The notes: generated from the sequence alone by a model not told the origin. Shown: positions 53,001-62,523, counted from the first letter of the stretch. The stretch is 64,000 nucleotides of DNA from Mariniphaga sp040772505 (GCA_040772505.1 JAXGYA010000001.1:310001-374000); one strand, 5' to 3'. Made by a program: numbers and translations.

Positions 53001-53633
53001 GACGGAAGCTCTGACAATATGATTACTAAAGGTGAACAAACAATAGATAATCCGGGAGATATGACAATTATCGGGAACACAGAACCTCGTTACCAGTATA
53101 GTTTAAAATTTGATGCGGATTGGCAAGGTTTTTTTCTTTCTGTGTTTCTCCATGGGGTTGGTAAGCAGGATTGGTACCCAGGAGCAGAAACAGCCTTTTG
53201 GGGACAATACAATCGTGGTTATAATCAGATGCCTGCCTGGCATTTGGGCAACTATTGGACGGAAGACAATAGAGATGCTTACCTTCCAAGATATTCTCAA
53301 TACAATGGAACTCTTGGGTGGTCATCAAGCCATGTCCCAAACGATCGTTATCTGCAAAAGGTATCTTACCTCAGGCTGAAAAATCTGCAAGCAGGTTATG
53401 AATTGCCTAAAGCATTCGTGTCGAAAGCAGGTTTGCGCAATGTTCAAATATATATTAGTGGCGAAAATATAGCCAGCTGGTCAACTCTTTATAAACGTGC
53501 AAAGAATTTTATGGATGTTTCATCAGCAATGGGAAGTACTGATTCTGACCTCAATAGTAGCTACAACCAGGGGGCGGGGAATAATTACCCATTGTTAAAA
53601 ACCTTTTCCATGGGGATCTCGATCACTTATTAA
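50076..53633 (+). CDS. SusC/RagA TonB-dependent receptor with STN domain
   Basis: 1185 residues. After the signal (MRLTLFLMVGFLVTASAASS, the upstream N-terminal extension being usual) come a secretin/TonB short N-terminal (STN) domain (VSIKDGTVLELMKFVEKNSE), a carboxypeptidase-regulatory-like domain (TGVVTDQQGLPLPGVSVVIK), the TonB plug (QGAIPNLNLSLEDGKPTRSA, VLKDAAAAAIYGARGSFGVV) and a barrel ending NYPLLKTFSMGISITY. STN-bearing SusC proteins relay ligand binding to a FecR anti-sigma, which fits the gene before it. SusC forms the transport channel with SusD. Confidence 0.95.
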   Translation: MKIFSLTGFPLRETKKKWRRIMRLTLFLMVGFLVTASAASSYSQTTRLSVSIKDGTVLELMKFVEKNSEYVFLYRDEVLNLDKKITVEMENATIQQVLDAGFQGQNVGYDVYDRQIVIHKTEKLRIPARTIQQQQTVTGVVTDQQGLPLPGVSVVIKGTTVGTATNPDGGFTLTVPTSAETLQFSFVGMKMQEVPLDGRVAFTVVMEEETIGIEEVVAVGYGVQKKVNLTGAVEAVGSEIFEKRSMSNATQALQGAIPNLNLSLEDGKPTRSATYNVRGTTSIGQGGSALVLIDGVEGDPSFLNPNDIESVSVLKDAAAAAIYGARGSFGVVLITTKNPEKGKTTISYSGSYSFVSLAKKPEFVTDGLTWLEHFRMAYYNSQGTVPTSINNNMQYYSDEWLERMRKWKEAGEDPKIEILANGNYEYYSNTDWIGLLFKDQTLAKDHNLTVSGGSEKADFYVSGRLYNFDGMYNLNPDTYHSYNLRAKGSLQAYDWLNLSNNFEFSSNKYHMPYSAAGRSANVLRYIEVAAFPTMPMYNPNGTYTRGAAYSLGAFVDGNNYQYNKQSLFRNTVGLNTSFFNNTVRINGDYTFSYDDRDYFWKRVKVPYFQNVNAKAPAYVGDVNGVIYEWLGHTMYTASNIFAEFEQTFVHKHYMKAMAGWNYETSAYKANSIQRNQLLLESAESIQLATGESIIPGASVSRWKTAGAFFRLNYGYMDRYLLEINGRYDGSTRFPVAQQWGFFPSMSVGWRLSEESFWNVRDNIISDMKFRASYGSLGNGNISPYQFLELLSISNSNRVLDGKLGKKTNSPAPIPSGLTWEKATTLNFGIDFGMVKGKMRFSGDYYIRETTDMYVAGPTLPDIFGATSPKGNYADLTTMGFEVSLSWQDQLTIDNKPINYQIRGALFDYYSRIDKFNNPNKRFTDHYAGKIIGELWGFKTDGLFQTDPEPDEYINTIFRASADAVWRAGDLKIRNLDGSSDNMITKGEQTIDNPGDMTIIGNTEPRYQYSLKFDADWQGFFLSVFLHGVGKQDWYPGAETAFWGQYNRGYNQMPAWHLGNYWTEDNRDAYLPRYSQYNGTLGWSSSHVPNDRYLQKVSYLRLKNLQAGYELPKAFVSKAGLRNVQIYISGENIASWSTLYKRAKNFMDVSSAMGSTDSDLNSSYNQGAGNNYPLLKTFSMGISITY

Positions 53634-53651
53634 TATTAAAAAAATAAAATC

Positions 53652-55463
53652 ATGAAATTAAATAAATATTTTTTCTTACTGGCAATATTAGTTTTTATGA
53701 GTGCGGGATGTGAAATGGATGAACGCCCGTATACCACAACTGATAGTATAGCTATTTTTAATTCAGAGGAAGGTCTGCTGGCCTATTCCATATCATTTTA
53801 TGATATGTTTCCGGATGCTGCCAGCCAGTCAGTTGTCGAGCAGTCATTAGTTGATTATGGAGCGACAAGTGGTCTTGGTGGATTTATTATTCGTAATGCT
53901 TACAGTGAGAACAATTCTTCCGGATGGAATTGGTCCGCACTTCGAAATATCAATTATTTTATTGAGAATAATACATATCCTACGATTCCTGAAAGTGTCC
54001 GGAATAATTATACAGGCCTCGCACATTTTTTTCGCGCCTGGTTCTATTATGATAAAGTTCGGCGATTTGGTGATGTTCCATGGGTTGACCATCCGTTGAA
54101 TCCGGATGAGGTGGATATTTTATATAGCTCTCGTGATTCTCGTGAATTAGTGATGGAAAAAGTATATGAAGACTTAATGTTTGCAGCCCAGAACATTACT
54201 CGCACAACTGATGCGCTACAGTCTACTTTAGTGACCAAATGGGTAGTTTATGCATTTGCCTCGCGAGTTGCATTGTTTGAAGGAACATTCCGGAAATATC
54301 ACAATCTAAATCTGCCAACATCTGCAGAAATATGGTTGAAACGCTCAGAGGAGGCTGCCAGTGAGGTTATGTCACACTCAGGAAAATCTTTACACAATAA
54401 CTACCGGGAATTGTTTACAAGTGATGTGCCTCCTGCCTCGGAAACATTACTGGCTATTGCTTCTAATGCTGAATTAGGAATAAAACATAATGCCCAATGG
54501 CTATGGACTTCGGAAACCTATGGGTCAGGCTTGAATCTGATCCGACCATTTGTTTGCACCTATCTTCAAAAAGACGGAACTCCATATACAGATCGGATAG
54601 GCTGGGAGTATGAAGACTTTTATGAGGAATTCCAAGACAGAGATGAACGGTTAAAAGCCAGCTTACGCTATCCCGGTTATATTCGCGAGGGGAAACTTGC
54701 TTTACCAGTATTCAGTGGGTATGCGAGATTGGGTTATCAACCTATTAAACTGTCAGTTGATGCTACAATAGGGGATGATAAGACTGAAAGTACACATGCC
54801 GTACAGTTATTTCGCTATGGGGAGGTGTTACTTAATTATGCTGAAGCAAAGGCAGAGCTGGGTACCTTATCGGATGCGGATTGGGCTAAAACGATAGGAG
54901 CTCTCAGGGCTCGTGCAGGTATTTCTGGGGGACTTACAACCAAACCAACTGTTGTAGATGATTATTTCGTTGACTATTATTTTCCGGACATAAACGATCC
55001 TGTTATTCTTGAGATTCGTCGTGAACGTGCTATTGAATTATTATTTGAAGGATTTAGATTTGATGATTTGAGACGTTGGAAACGTGGGGATTTATTTAAA
55101 AAAAGTTGGACAGGCATGTACATTCAGGCTATCAATCAACCACTGGATGTTGATCATAATGGCACTCATGATGTGATATATTACACTGATGATGAGGGGC
55201 TCAAAATTGCAGAATCCCTTTCTAATAATTCCGATTTATTTAAGGTTAGGGTAAGCCTGGATCCAAATGCTGAGATTATTCAGGTGCATTCTGCCGGAGA
55301 TGACCAAGGTTATTATCTCGCATGGTACACCCACAATGATTCTAAGAAAGTATGGGGACCAAAGCAATACCTCTATCCCATTCCTGTTAGTGCACTGAAT
55401 CTAAATCCACAACTTGAACAAAATCCGGGCTGGGAAAATGGTGCTACTAACGATGGGAATTAA
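53652..55463 (+). CDS. SusD/RagB nutrient-binding lipoprotein
   Basis: 603 residues. Lipoprotein signal (LAILVFMSAGCEMDE), helical SusD N-terminus (NINYFIENNTYPTIPESVRN, ARAFFYDKVRRFGDVP-type FRAWFYYDKVRRFGDVPWVD), EVLLNYAEAKAELG, RERAIELLFEGFRFDDLRRW and the end YPIPVSALNLNPQLEQNPGW are diagnostic. It caps the SusC channel and binds the glycan. It starts 18 bases after susC. Confidence 0.95.
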   Translation: MKLNKYFFLLAILVFMSAGCEMDERPYTTTDSIAIFNSEEGLLAYSISFYDMFPDAASQSVVEQSLVDYGATSGLGGFIIRNAYSENNSSGWNWSALRNINYFIENNTYPTIPESVRNNYTGLAHFFRAWFYYDKVRRFGDVPWVDHPLNPDEVDILYSSRDSRELVMEKVYEDLMFAAQNITRTTDALQSTLVTKWVVYAFASRVALFEGTFRKYHNLNLPTSAEIWLKRSEEAASEVMSHSGKSLHNNYRELFTSDVPPASETLLAIASNAELGIKHNAQWLWTSETYGSGLNLIRPFVCTYLQKDGTPYTDRIGWEYEDFYEEFQDRDERLKASLRYPGYIREGKLALPVFSGYARLGYQPIKLSVDATIGDDKTESTHAVQLFRYGEVLLNYAEAKAELGTLSDADWAKTIGALRARAGISGGLTTKPTVVDDYFVDYYFPDINDPVILEIRRERAIELLFEGFRFDDLRRWKRGDLFKKSWTGMYIQAINQPLDVDHNGTHDVIYYTDDEGLKIAESLSNNSDLFKVRVSLDPNAEIIQVHSAGDDQGYYLAWYTHNDSKKVWGPKQYLYPIPVSALNLNPQLEQNPGWENGATNDGN

Positions 55464-55521
55464 AAACTGAGTCAATGGAGTTATTGACTCAGAAAACTTA
55501 AAATTAATTTTATAAGTATGA

Positions 55522-56822
55522 TCATTAGTGTCCACTAAAAACATAAATAAGTTCTTTGAAATACTTGTAATCTAAGGTTTGCAGCACTTTTATGTTGCGT
55601 GACGATTTGAAATGCTAAGTTCAAAGGCTAAAAAATTAGCTTTATGAATAGTGGAAAATATGTTTTCGCGCAAATAATCGAATTTTTGCCGCAACGGGTT
55701 TTTGACAGGTTGGTCAAAAAATATAAGGGCAACAGGTATGTCAAACATTTCACTTGCTGGAACCAATTGCTGTGCATGGTTTTTGGACAATTGACTAACC
55801 GCGACAGTTTGCGCGATCTGGTGGTAATCATCGAAGCACACAGCAAGAAAACTTACCACCTCGGTTTGGGCAAGTCCGTTACCAGGAGCAACCTCGCCAA
55901 GGCAAACGAGAAGCGCAACAGTAAAATCTTTGAAGAATTTGCTTATTACCTCATTGACATTGCAAGGCGAAAACGTGCCAACGACGATTTTATGATTAAA
56001 GGCAAGGTCTATGCATTTGATTCTTCGACAATAGATTTGTGCCTGAGCGTATTTTGGTGGGCCAAATTCAGGAAGGCCAAAGCAGGGGTAAAGCTCCACA
56101 CCCTGTACGATGTGGTTACCCAAATCCCTTTGTTCATCCACATTACGGCAGCCACGGTCAATGACGTAAATGCCATGGATTTTATCCCCTACGAAACGGG
56201 CGCTTATTATATTTTCGACCGGGGCTACATTGATTTCAAGAGGCTCTATCATATCACGAAGCTCTCGGCATTCTTTGTAACCCGTGGAAAATCGAACCTA
56301 AAGTTCAGGCGCATCTACTCTAACAAAGTCGATAAATCGACAGGGGTGTTGTGCGATCAAATAGGCAAGCTCACGGGCTTTTATGTGTCAAAAGACTATC
56401 CTGAAAAGTTGCGCAGGGTCAAGTTCTATGACCAAGAAACCAAGCGGACTTTCGTTTTCCTGACAAACAACATGGAACTGGAAGCCGCGCAGGTAGCTAT
56501 GTTGTACAAAAAACGCTGGCTGGTAGAGTTGTTTTTCAAATGGATAAAACAGCATTTAAAGATAAAGTCCTTTTGGGGGGAATCGGAAAATGCGGTCCGG
56601 ATTCAAATATATTCTGCAATAATATCGTATTGCTTGGTGGCCATAGTTGGGGCAGACCTTAAAATCGACCAATCCACCTACGAAATATTACAGGTTTTGG
56701 GTATCTCCCTGATTGATCAAACCCCTGTGAATGAACTGTTTGAAAAATTAGATTACAATAATGTCAAAGAACCAGATTGTAAACAACTGTCACTCAACTT
56801 GTTTTAAGTGGACAGCAATGAT
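55522..56822. mobile_element. Intact IS4-family insertion sequence with candidate target duplication
   Basis: Imperfect terminal inverted repeats (ATCATTAGTGTCCACTAAAA at the left, and the reverse complement of GTTTTAAGTGGACAGCAATG at the right) frame one transposase gene. The 5-base direct repeat GTATG lies at 55517-55521 and 56823-56827 just outside. The element sits between susD and the next PUL gene. Length about 1.3 kb. Confidence 0.75.
55644..56807 (+). CDS. IS4-family transposase (DUF4372 N-terminus)
   Basis: 387 residues, complete. N-terminal DUF4372-type region (FTCWNQLLCMVFGQLTNRDS), DDE domain with the first Asp in VYAFDSSTIDLCL, the second in YYIFDRGYIDFKRL and the IS4 signature Y-R-E-K in YKKRWLVELFFKWIKQHLKI. 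The reading frame fills most of the element and appears functional. Confidence 0.93.
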   Translation: MNSGKYVFAQIIEFLPQRVFDRLVKKYKGNRYVKHFTCWNQLLCMVFGQLTNRDSLRDLVVIIEAHSKKTYHLGLGKSVTRSNLAKANEKRNSKIFEEFAYYLIDIARRKRANDDFMIKGKVYAFDSSTIDLCLSVFWWAKFRKAKAGVKLHTLYDVVTQIPLFIHITAATVNDVNAMDFIPYETGAYYIFDRGYIDFKRLYHITKLSAFFVTRGKSNLKFRRIYSNKVDKSTGVLCDQIGKLTGFYVSKDYPEKLRRVKFYDQETKRTFVFLTNNMELEAAQVAMLYKKRWLVELFFKWIKQHLKIKSFWGESENAVRIQIYSAIISYCLVAIVGADLKIDQSTYEILQVLGISLIDQTPVNELFEKLDYNNVKEPDCKQLSLNLF

Positions 56823-56857
56823 GTATGATATACAATATTATAATCAGAATTATCAAT

Positions 56858-57652
56858 ATGAAAACAAGGAAATTTAAAAAAAAACATCTTTTATGGAAGG
56901 TTCTTTTTCTGGTACTCTTTGTGGGTTCCTGTGTAGCCAAACCTCAGCAAAAATTGAGTATCATGTCATACAATATTCATCGCGGGCAGGATGCTGATAA
57001 TAATGACAAGCTGGAGGCAATGGCTGACTTGATAAAGAAATCAGGTGCAGATATCGTTGGTTTGCAAGAGGTGGACAGTGTTTGTTTTCGCTCGGGACAA
57101 GTGGATCAGACAAAAAAACTGTCCGAGCTTACCGGAATGCAGTTCGCATATGTTCGACATTTTGCTTTTGATGGAGGATCCTATGGAATAGCTTTACTCT
57201 CAAAATACCCCATTTCGGATGTCCAAAATCACCGTTTGCCTGTTGCTTCCAATAGTCAGGAAGAAACAGTGGCCTTTTTAACTGCCAGGGTTGCTGTTTC
57301 ATCCGCACTATCCTGGCTGGTTGGTGTGGCTCATCTTGATTACCGAGATGCTAATTCTCGTTTCAGACAAGCAAATCTTATTAAAGATATCTACAAAAAA
57401 ACAATTATTCCGGGTATCCTTCTTGGGGATATGAATGCTGAACCAGACAGTAGAGAACTGTCAGTATTGCAGGATTATTTTACAGACACCCAGCCTGATG
57501 GTTTTTATACATTTCCGGCTGTAAAACCAACAAAGAAAATTGATTATGTTTTTATTGATAAGTTTCAGGAGATAACGGTTGTTAAAAAGAAAGTTTTTTC
57601 TGTGCCCTATTCCGACCACCTTCCAGTTTTATCTACTATATTGTCGAAGTAA
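56858..57652 (+). CDS. Secreted endonuclease/exonuclease/phosphatase family protein
   Basis: 264 residues from the ATG at 56858, which gives a clear signal (LLWKVLFLVLFVGSCVAKPQ; a lipobox-like GSC is present). EEP fold motifs: IMSYNIHRG, IVGLQEVDS, GIALLSKYPI, LGDMNAEPDSRE, IDYVFIDK and the final SDHLPVL. Catalytic residues look intact. Members in PULs often act as phosphatases or phosphodiesterases on secreted substrates. The gene begins 35 bases after the right IS end, so the IS may have changed its promoter. Confidence 0.88.
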   Translation: MKTRKFKKKHLLWKVLFLVLFVGSCVAKPQQKLSIMSYNIHRGQDADNNDKLEAMADLIKKSGADIVGLQEVDSVCFRSGQVDQTKKLSELTGMQFAYVRHFAFDGGSYGIALLSKYPISDVQNHRLPVASNSQEETVAFLTARVAVSSALSWLVGVAHLDYRDANSRFRQANLIKDIYKKTIIPGILLGDMNAEPDSRELSVLQDYFTDTQPDGFYTFPAVKPTKKIDYVFIDKFQEITVVKKKVFSVPYSDHLPVLSTILSK

Positions 57653-57792
57653 ATTATTTATTGATGAGTGGTTGAAAGAAATGGGTATCGTTTTGTTTTA
57701 CGTAAGTTTTCATATCCTGAATCAGTAGGGGAAAATAAAAAACTAACATTTCAAAGTTAGTGGGACAATAAGGGAGTAGCTTCTTGGTATAA

Positions 57793-58050
57793 AAATTTGC
57801 ATTAGCTATTAAAATAGAAAATAAAGTTAAATCGGAGTTTATTATAACTGACGCAGATATAACTAGTTGGTTACCTGGTGATAACATTTATGATGATGCT
57901 GTTTTTCTTCCCAGGGATGTACAAAAAGGTATTTATGATCTAAAAATTGGAATCATTGACAAACAATCACATGAACCAAAAGTTAAACTTGCTATTGAAG
58001 GAAAAGACGAGAATGGTTGGTACTATTTAGGAAAAATTAAAATTGAATAA
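57793..58050 (+). pseudogene. 3' remnant of a DUF4832-like glycosidase gene
   Basis: In frame ending at TAA 58050 the sequence reads DITSWLPGDNIYDDAVFLP, DVQKGIYDLKIGIIDKQSHE and PKVKLAIEGKDENGWYYLGK. This is the C-terminal beta-sandwich typical of DUF4832 and related glycoside hydrolases. There is no start codon and an in-frame TAA lies just upstream, so only the last 85 codons remain, directly before the next gene. Confidence 0.7.
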
Positions 58051-58052
58051 TA

Positions 58053-60359
58053 ATGAAATTTTTAAAATGTACTAAAATGGGAAAACAAATAAGAGATTAT
58101 GTAATTGTAATCTTTATTTTGCTTATTATTGGTTCATTTTATCAATGTAAAAACAGTTTATCCTCAGGTGATGTCGTTTTTATCGAAAATGGAAAAATAA
58201 AACTGGGCTTTGAAAATAATACTGGCAAACTGGTTGTTTTTAATGATTTGGTTAATAATCATAATTTTATTGACCAAAGTGTTGTGAATGAATTACCCTG
58301 GGAAATTAACTTTCATTCCAATCAAACAAACTCATCACAAATTGATGAAATTTCACTTGCTAAATTTTCATATTCAAAACCTAACCCACAAACTCTTATT
58401 TTATGTTGGGAAGATTTTGATGATATGGGAAAGTTCAAGGTAAATGCAGAAATTAACCTGGATAAAAATAAAGCTTTATCTTATTGGAACATTTCTATTG
58501 ATGGGTTAAAAGATAAAGTTTTAACCAGTGTAGTATTTCCTAAAATCACTGGACTAAAAGATATGGAAAATGAAGAGCTAGTTATTCCAGGTTGGATGGG
58601 TAGCTTGATGTCTGAGCCCAGAGAGGTTCTTAAAAACGGCAGTGGTAAAATGCAATGGAGTTATCCTGGTTCATTAACAAGTCAGTTAATAGCTATTTAC
58701 AACTCAAGTAAAAGTGGATTTTATGCTTCCTGCAATGATCCTCTTTCTTATGTAAAAAACTTTTCATTGAAGTTGGATTCATTGAATACATTAACCTATG
58801 GAATGATTAATTATCCATCTTACGATCCTTTCTTAACCTCTTATACGCCTAATTATCAGGCAGTAATTGGCTCTTTTAAAGGTGATTGGATTGATGTTGC
58901 CGAAATATATGGAGAATGGGCAGTAAATCAAAAATGGGCTAAAGAAAGCAGGTTTAAAAATGGACTAACTCCATCCTGGCTTGAGGAAACAGCTTTATGG
59001 ATATGGAATAGAGGAAAATCTGATAATGTTATTAAACCAGCAGTGGAATTAAAGAAAAGGTTAGGTCTTCCTGTTAATGTTCACTGGCATTGGTGGCACA
59101 ATTGCTCTTATGATGATAATTTTCCTGAATATCTGCCTCCAAGAGAAGGGAAAGAATCATTTATTAAAGCTATGAAGTTAGCTCAGGATGCTGGTGTAAA
59201 AGCCCATGTTTATATGAATGCAGTTCAATGGGGAGATGCAGCTAAAGGCTGGAAATCTGGAAAAGTAAGACCATATACTGTAAAAGATATAAATGGAAAT
59301 GAACGTTCTCACGTTTTTAATATTTTTACGGGTAATGCTTTAGTAAATATGTGTTCTGGTACTGATTTCTGGAGAAATCATTATTCCTCATTGTGCGATA
59401 GTGTTGTAAATATATATCATACCAATGGTGTTTATATGGACCAAACATGTTTAAACAGGATGTGTTATGACAAAAGCCACGGTCATGAAATTGGTGGGGG
59501 TAATTACTGGGTAGAGAACTCTGGCAAACTTATAAATCAGATTCGTTCAAAAGATTTTGGTGAAAAACAACCAATTTTTACTGGTGAAGGTTCGTCCGAG
59601 AATTGGCTTCCTCACCTTGATGCTTTTTTAACCCTTCAGGCGAGTAGGGAAAGATATGCAGGTGTAGGTAATACAGAAACCATTCCTTTTTTTCAAGCAG
59701 TTTTTCATCAGTATGGGATTACTTTTGGTAGCTATTCATCTCTAGTCACCCCGCCTTACGATGAATTGTGGCCAAAAGAGTTTGCACCGGATAATCCAGA
59801 ACAACCATTAGATGATATATTTGACAATCAATTTTTAATGGAACAGGCACGTGCATTTGTTTGGGGTATGCAGCCTACAATTGCAAACTATCATACTTTT
59901 TTGCATTCGGAGAAAAAAGAGGAAATGGATTACTTGCTAAATATCGCTAAGTTAAGATACAATGGATTGAAGTATTTATTATATGGGAAATTTTTAAGAT
60001 CACCCAAAATAGATATACCAGAGCAGGAAATTGATGTTTCAAGATTGTCCATATACGCAGGAAGGAAGAAAGAATCTGTTACTGCTTTTAAAAAACGTGT
60101 TCCGCTAATATATTCCGGAACCTGGAAAGCTGAAGATAATAATGTAGGAATAGCTTTGGCAAGTATAAGCGATAATTCAATCCCAGTTGATTTTAGTTTT
60201 AGCTCAAAGGATTATGACCTTGCCTCCAAAGGGGAGGTTTATATTACAACTAATAAGGGTAAAAAGCTTTTGAACTCATATAGCAATGGAACGGTTAATG
60301 TGAAATTTTCACTTGAAAGAAGGGGATTGTGTCTTATAGAGATAGTTTCATCTAATTAA
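58053..60359 (+). CDS. Large lipoprotein, glycosidase-like (DUF6259-type suspected)
   Basis: 768 residues. Lipoprotein signal near IIGSFYQCKN. Residues about 40-300 are beta-sandwich-like (IENGKIKLGFENNTGKLVVF), then a barrel-like segment with WLEETALWIWNRGKSDN, GLPVNVHWHWWHNCSYDDNF, GVKAHVYMNAVQWGD, YHTNGVYMDQTCLNRMCYD and FTGEGSSENWLPHLDAFLTL, where the acidic residues in YMDQ and TGEGSSE could be catalytic. It looks like a TIM-barrel glycosidase with a beta-sandwich N-terminal domain; DUF6259 is my best guess. Its sole ATG is two bases after the previous remnant's stop. Substrate unknown. Confidence 0.6.
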   Translation: MKFLKCTKMGKQIRDYVIVIFILLIIGSFYQCKNSLSSGDVVFIENGKIKLGFENNTGKLVVFNDLVNNHNFIDQSVVNELPWEINFHSNQTNSSQIDEISLAKFSYSKPNPQTLILCWEDFDDMGKFKVNAEINLDKNKALSYWNISIDGLKDKVLTSVVFPKITGLKDMENEELVIPGWMGSLMSEPREVLKNGSGKMQWSYPGSLTSQLIAIYNSSKSGFYASCNDPLSYVKNFSLKLDSLNTLTYGMINYPSYDPFLTSYTPNYQAVIGSFKGDWIDVAEIYGEWAVNQKWAKESRFKNGLTPSWLEETALWIWNRGKSDNVIKPAVELKKRLGLPVNVHWHWWHNCSYDDNFPEYLPPREGKESFIKAMKLAQDAGVKAHVYMNAVQWGDAAKGWKSGKVRPYTVKDINGNERSHVFNIFTGNALVNMCSGTDFWRNHYSSLCDSVVNIYHTNGVYMDQTCLNRMCYDKSHGHEIGGGNYWVENSGKLINQIRSKDFGEKQPIFTGEGSSENWLPHLDAFLTLQASRERYAGVGNTETIPFFQAVFHQYGITFGSYSSLVTPPYDELWPKEFAPDNPEQPLDDIFDNQFLMEQARAFVWGMQPTIANYHTFLHSEKKEEMDYLLNIAKLRYNGLKYLLYGKFLRSPKIDIPEQEIDVSRLSIYAGRKKESVTAFKKRVPLIYSGTWKAEDNNVGIALASISDNSIPVDFSFSSKDYDLASKGEVYITTNKGKKLLNSYSNGTVNVKFSLERRGLCLIEIVSSN

Positions 60360-60561
60360 ACAAATAATGGCAATCAGAAATAGAATTAACTTTACATACT
60401 GCTTAACCACTTCAGTTAAGTAAAGCAATGTTAGTTTCTGATAGATATCACTATAAGGAATTTATAATTTTGATGCTATAATTAGTTATCAATCAACTAT
60501 TAACGAATTTATATTAAGTGAAAAAGGTAAGCTTAATAATAATACGAATTTATTCTAAAAA

Positions 60562-62028
60562 ATGAATTTTACATATATAGATGTCATAATAGTTATAGCA
60601 TACTTGGGTGGAATAACCTGGTTTGGAATTAAAATTGCTGGTAAGCAGAATACTACTAAGGACTATTTTCTTGGAGGACAAAAAATCCCATGGTGGGTTG
60701 TTTGTTTTTCTATAGTAGCTACAGAAACAAGTACTCTAACATTTATTAGTATTCCAGGACTTGCTTATCTGACGAACTTAAATTTTTTGCAGATTACACT
60801 GGGCTATTTCATAGGAAGGGTAATTGTAGCATGGATAATTCTTCCAGCATATTTTAAGGGTGAGTTGGGAACTGCTTATACTTTTTTAGCTAACCGATTT
60901 GGGAACCCTATGAAAAATCTGGCATCCTGTGTATTTATGTTAACAAGGCTTGCTGCTGATGGTGTAAGGCTTTTTGCTACTGCAATTCCTCTTGCTCTTA
61001 TTTTGAAGGGAACTTTTGCTGGGGCAAGTCTTTCAAATGAAGTAATTTATATAGTGTCTATAATAATGATAGCTCTGATAACTTATAGCTACACTTTTGC
61101 AGGAGGTTTAAAATCAGTGATGTGGATGGAGGTAGTTCAGTTGCTGATATATATTATTGGTGCAATCGCTGCTATTATTGTAGTAAGTGGATTTTTAGAA
61201 GGCGGTATTGAAGGTGGTATTATTAAAGCTTTGGAATCAGATAAATATAAATTATTTAATTTTTCTTTTGACGGAGGGCTCAAAGGATTTTTTTCAACAC
61301 CCTATACCCTTATTGCCAGCATGTTGGGTGGAGCTTTTCTTTCAATGGCATCACACGGTATCGATCAACTTGTTATCCAACGATTGCTTGCAACAGGTTC
61401 TCTTAAAGCCAGCAGAAAAGCCTTAATAACCACTGGAGGAATTATAATATTTCAATTTGCCCTTTTCCTTTTCCTTGGCAGTTTGTTATTTGTTTTTTAT
61501 GGTGGTGCTGATATGATTCCTGATGAAGTATTTCCTAAATTTATTATTGAAGAAATGCCTACTGGTCTTTCAGGATTGATAATTGCGGCCCTATTTGCTG
61601 CTGCTATGTCAACTCTTTCGAGTTCTATCACAGCTTTGGGATCAACTACTATGTATGATTATGTTGTACCTTACTACAAAAAATTAAGCCATAGTAATGA
61701 AATTCGGATTTCAAGATTAATAACGGGAATATGGTGTGTTTTACTTGTTGGTTCAGCCATTTTATTTATGCAAAGTTCCCAAGCCGTAGTTGAACTTGCC
61801 CTATCAATTGCATCGTTTACCTATGGTGGTTTGTTAGGTACCTTTTTCTTGGGAGTGCTTTTTAGTAAACCACAAATAAAACATGCCATTCCGGCTTTTT
61901 TAACAGGTATTGTTGTAATGGTCTATATTATCCTTTTTACCTCAATTGCATGGACTTGGTACACATTAATCGGTACATTTGCTACAGTGTTTACAGGATT
62001 ATTATTAACTAAGCTCTGGAGAAATTAA
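60562..62028 (+). CDS. Sodium/solute symporter (SSS family)
   Basis: 488 residues with about 13 membrane segments. The family features are visible: KDYFLGGQKIPWWVVCFSIV, SIVATETSTLTFISIPGLAY at the Na2-type site, FAGGLKSVMWMEVVQLL, ASHGIDQLVIQRLLATG and AAMSTLSSSITALGSTTMYD. It should import a sugar, sialate or amino sugar with sodium; homology to NanT/SGLT-type is general and the substrate is not settled by sequence. It is in line with the PUL genes around it. Confidence 0.9.
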   Translation: MNFTYIDVIIVIAYLGGITWFGIKIAGKQNTTKDYFLGGQKIPWWVVCFSIVATETSTLTFISIPGLAYLTNLNFLQITLGYFIGRVIVAWIILPAYFKGELGTAYTFLANRFGNPMKNLASCVFMLTRLAADGVRLFATAIPLALILKGTFAGASLSNEVIYIVSIIMIALITYSYTFAGGLKSVMWMEVVQLLIYIIGAIAAIIVVSGFLEGGIEGGIIKALESDKYKLFNFSFDGGLKGFFSTPYTLIASMLGGAFLSMASHGIDQLVIQRLLATGSLKASRKALITTGGIIIFQFALFLFLGSLLFVFYGGADMIPDEVFPKFIIEEMPTGLSGLIIAALFAAAMSTLSSSITALGSTTMYDYVVPYYKKLSHSNEIRISRLITGIWCVLLVGSAILFMQSSQAVVELALSIASFTYGGLLGTFFLGVLFSKPQIKHAIPAFLTGIVVMVYIILFTSIAWTWYTLIGTFATVFTGLLLTKLWRN

Positions 62029-62046
62029 GAACAAACATTTAAAAAA

Positions 62047-62523
62047 ATGAAACTATTCGATTCTTTTAAAGATTTTCGTAGAAATGTGATAATTACTGTC
62101 ATTTTGTTTATAGTATTAGCCATGATTTCATTTGTTAACAGAGATACTGCACTTTCTAAAGTCGCATCCAGTAACAAATCTGTTGTAGTTGGTGCAGATC
62201 GACTTTTTTCAGAGTTTTCCCATCTTATTAATGGGAAAAAGGTTGCATTGGTAACAAATCATACTGGTCGGTTGTCCAATGGTAAGCATCTGGCTGATAC
62301 TTTATTTAATTATTCTGATGCTGAATTGACTGTGCTTTTTGGAATGCATTTTAATATCCGCACAAATGATTACTCTCTATCAAGAGATGAAGAATCTGAT
62401 ATTGATTTCGAAACAGGACTTCCTAAGCACTCTCTTTACGGCAAAATCCATAAACCAACTGGGGGAATGCTGAAAAATGTAGATGTGATAATAATCGATG
62501 CAACCATTATACAGCTAATATAA
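62047..62523 (+). pseudogene. Truncated DUF1343 (NamZ-like) gene
   Basis: 158 codons. Signal anchor (FRRNVIITVILFIVLAMISF), then the DUF1343 start KKVALVTNHTGRLSNGKH and FETGLPKHSLYGKIHKPTGG with DVIIIDATIIQLI before a stop. DUF1343 proteins (exo-beta-N-acetylmuramidase NamZ, GH171) are about 400 residues, so the catalytic C-terminal two thirds are missing. The conserved PEHG-type loop is altered as well (FGMHFNIRTN). Either a pseudogene or a shortened variant; the stop follows an abrupt loss of the motif VFDIQD. Confidence 0.7.
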
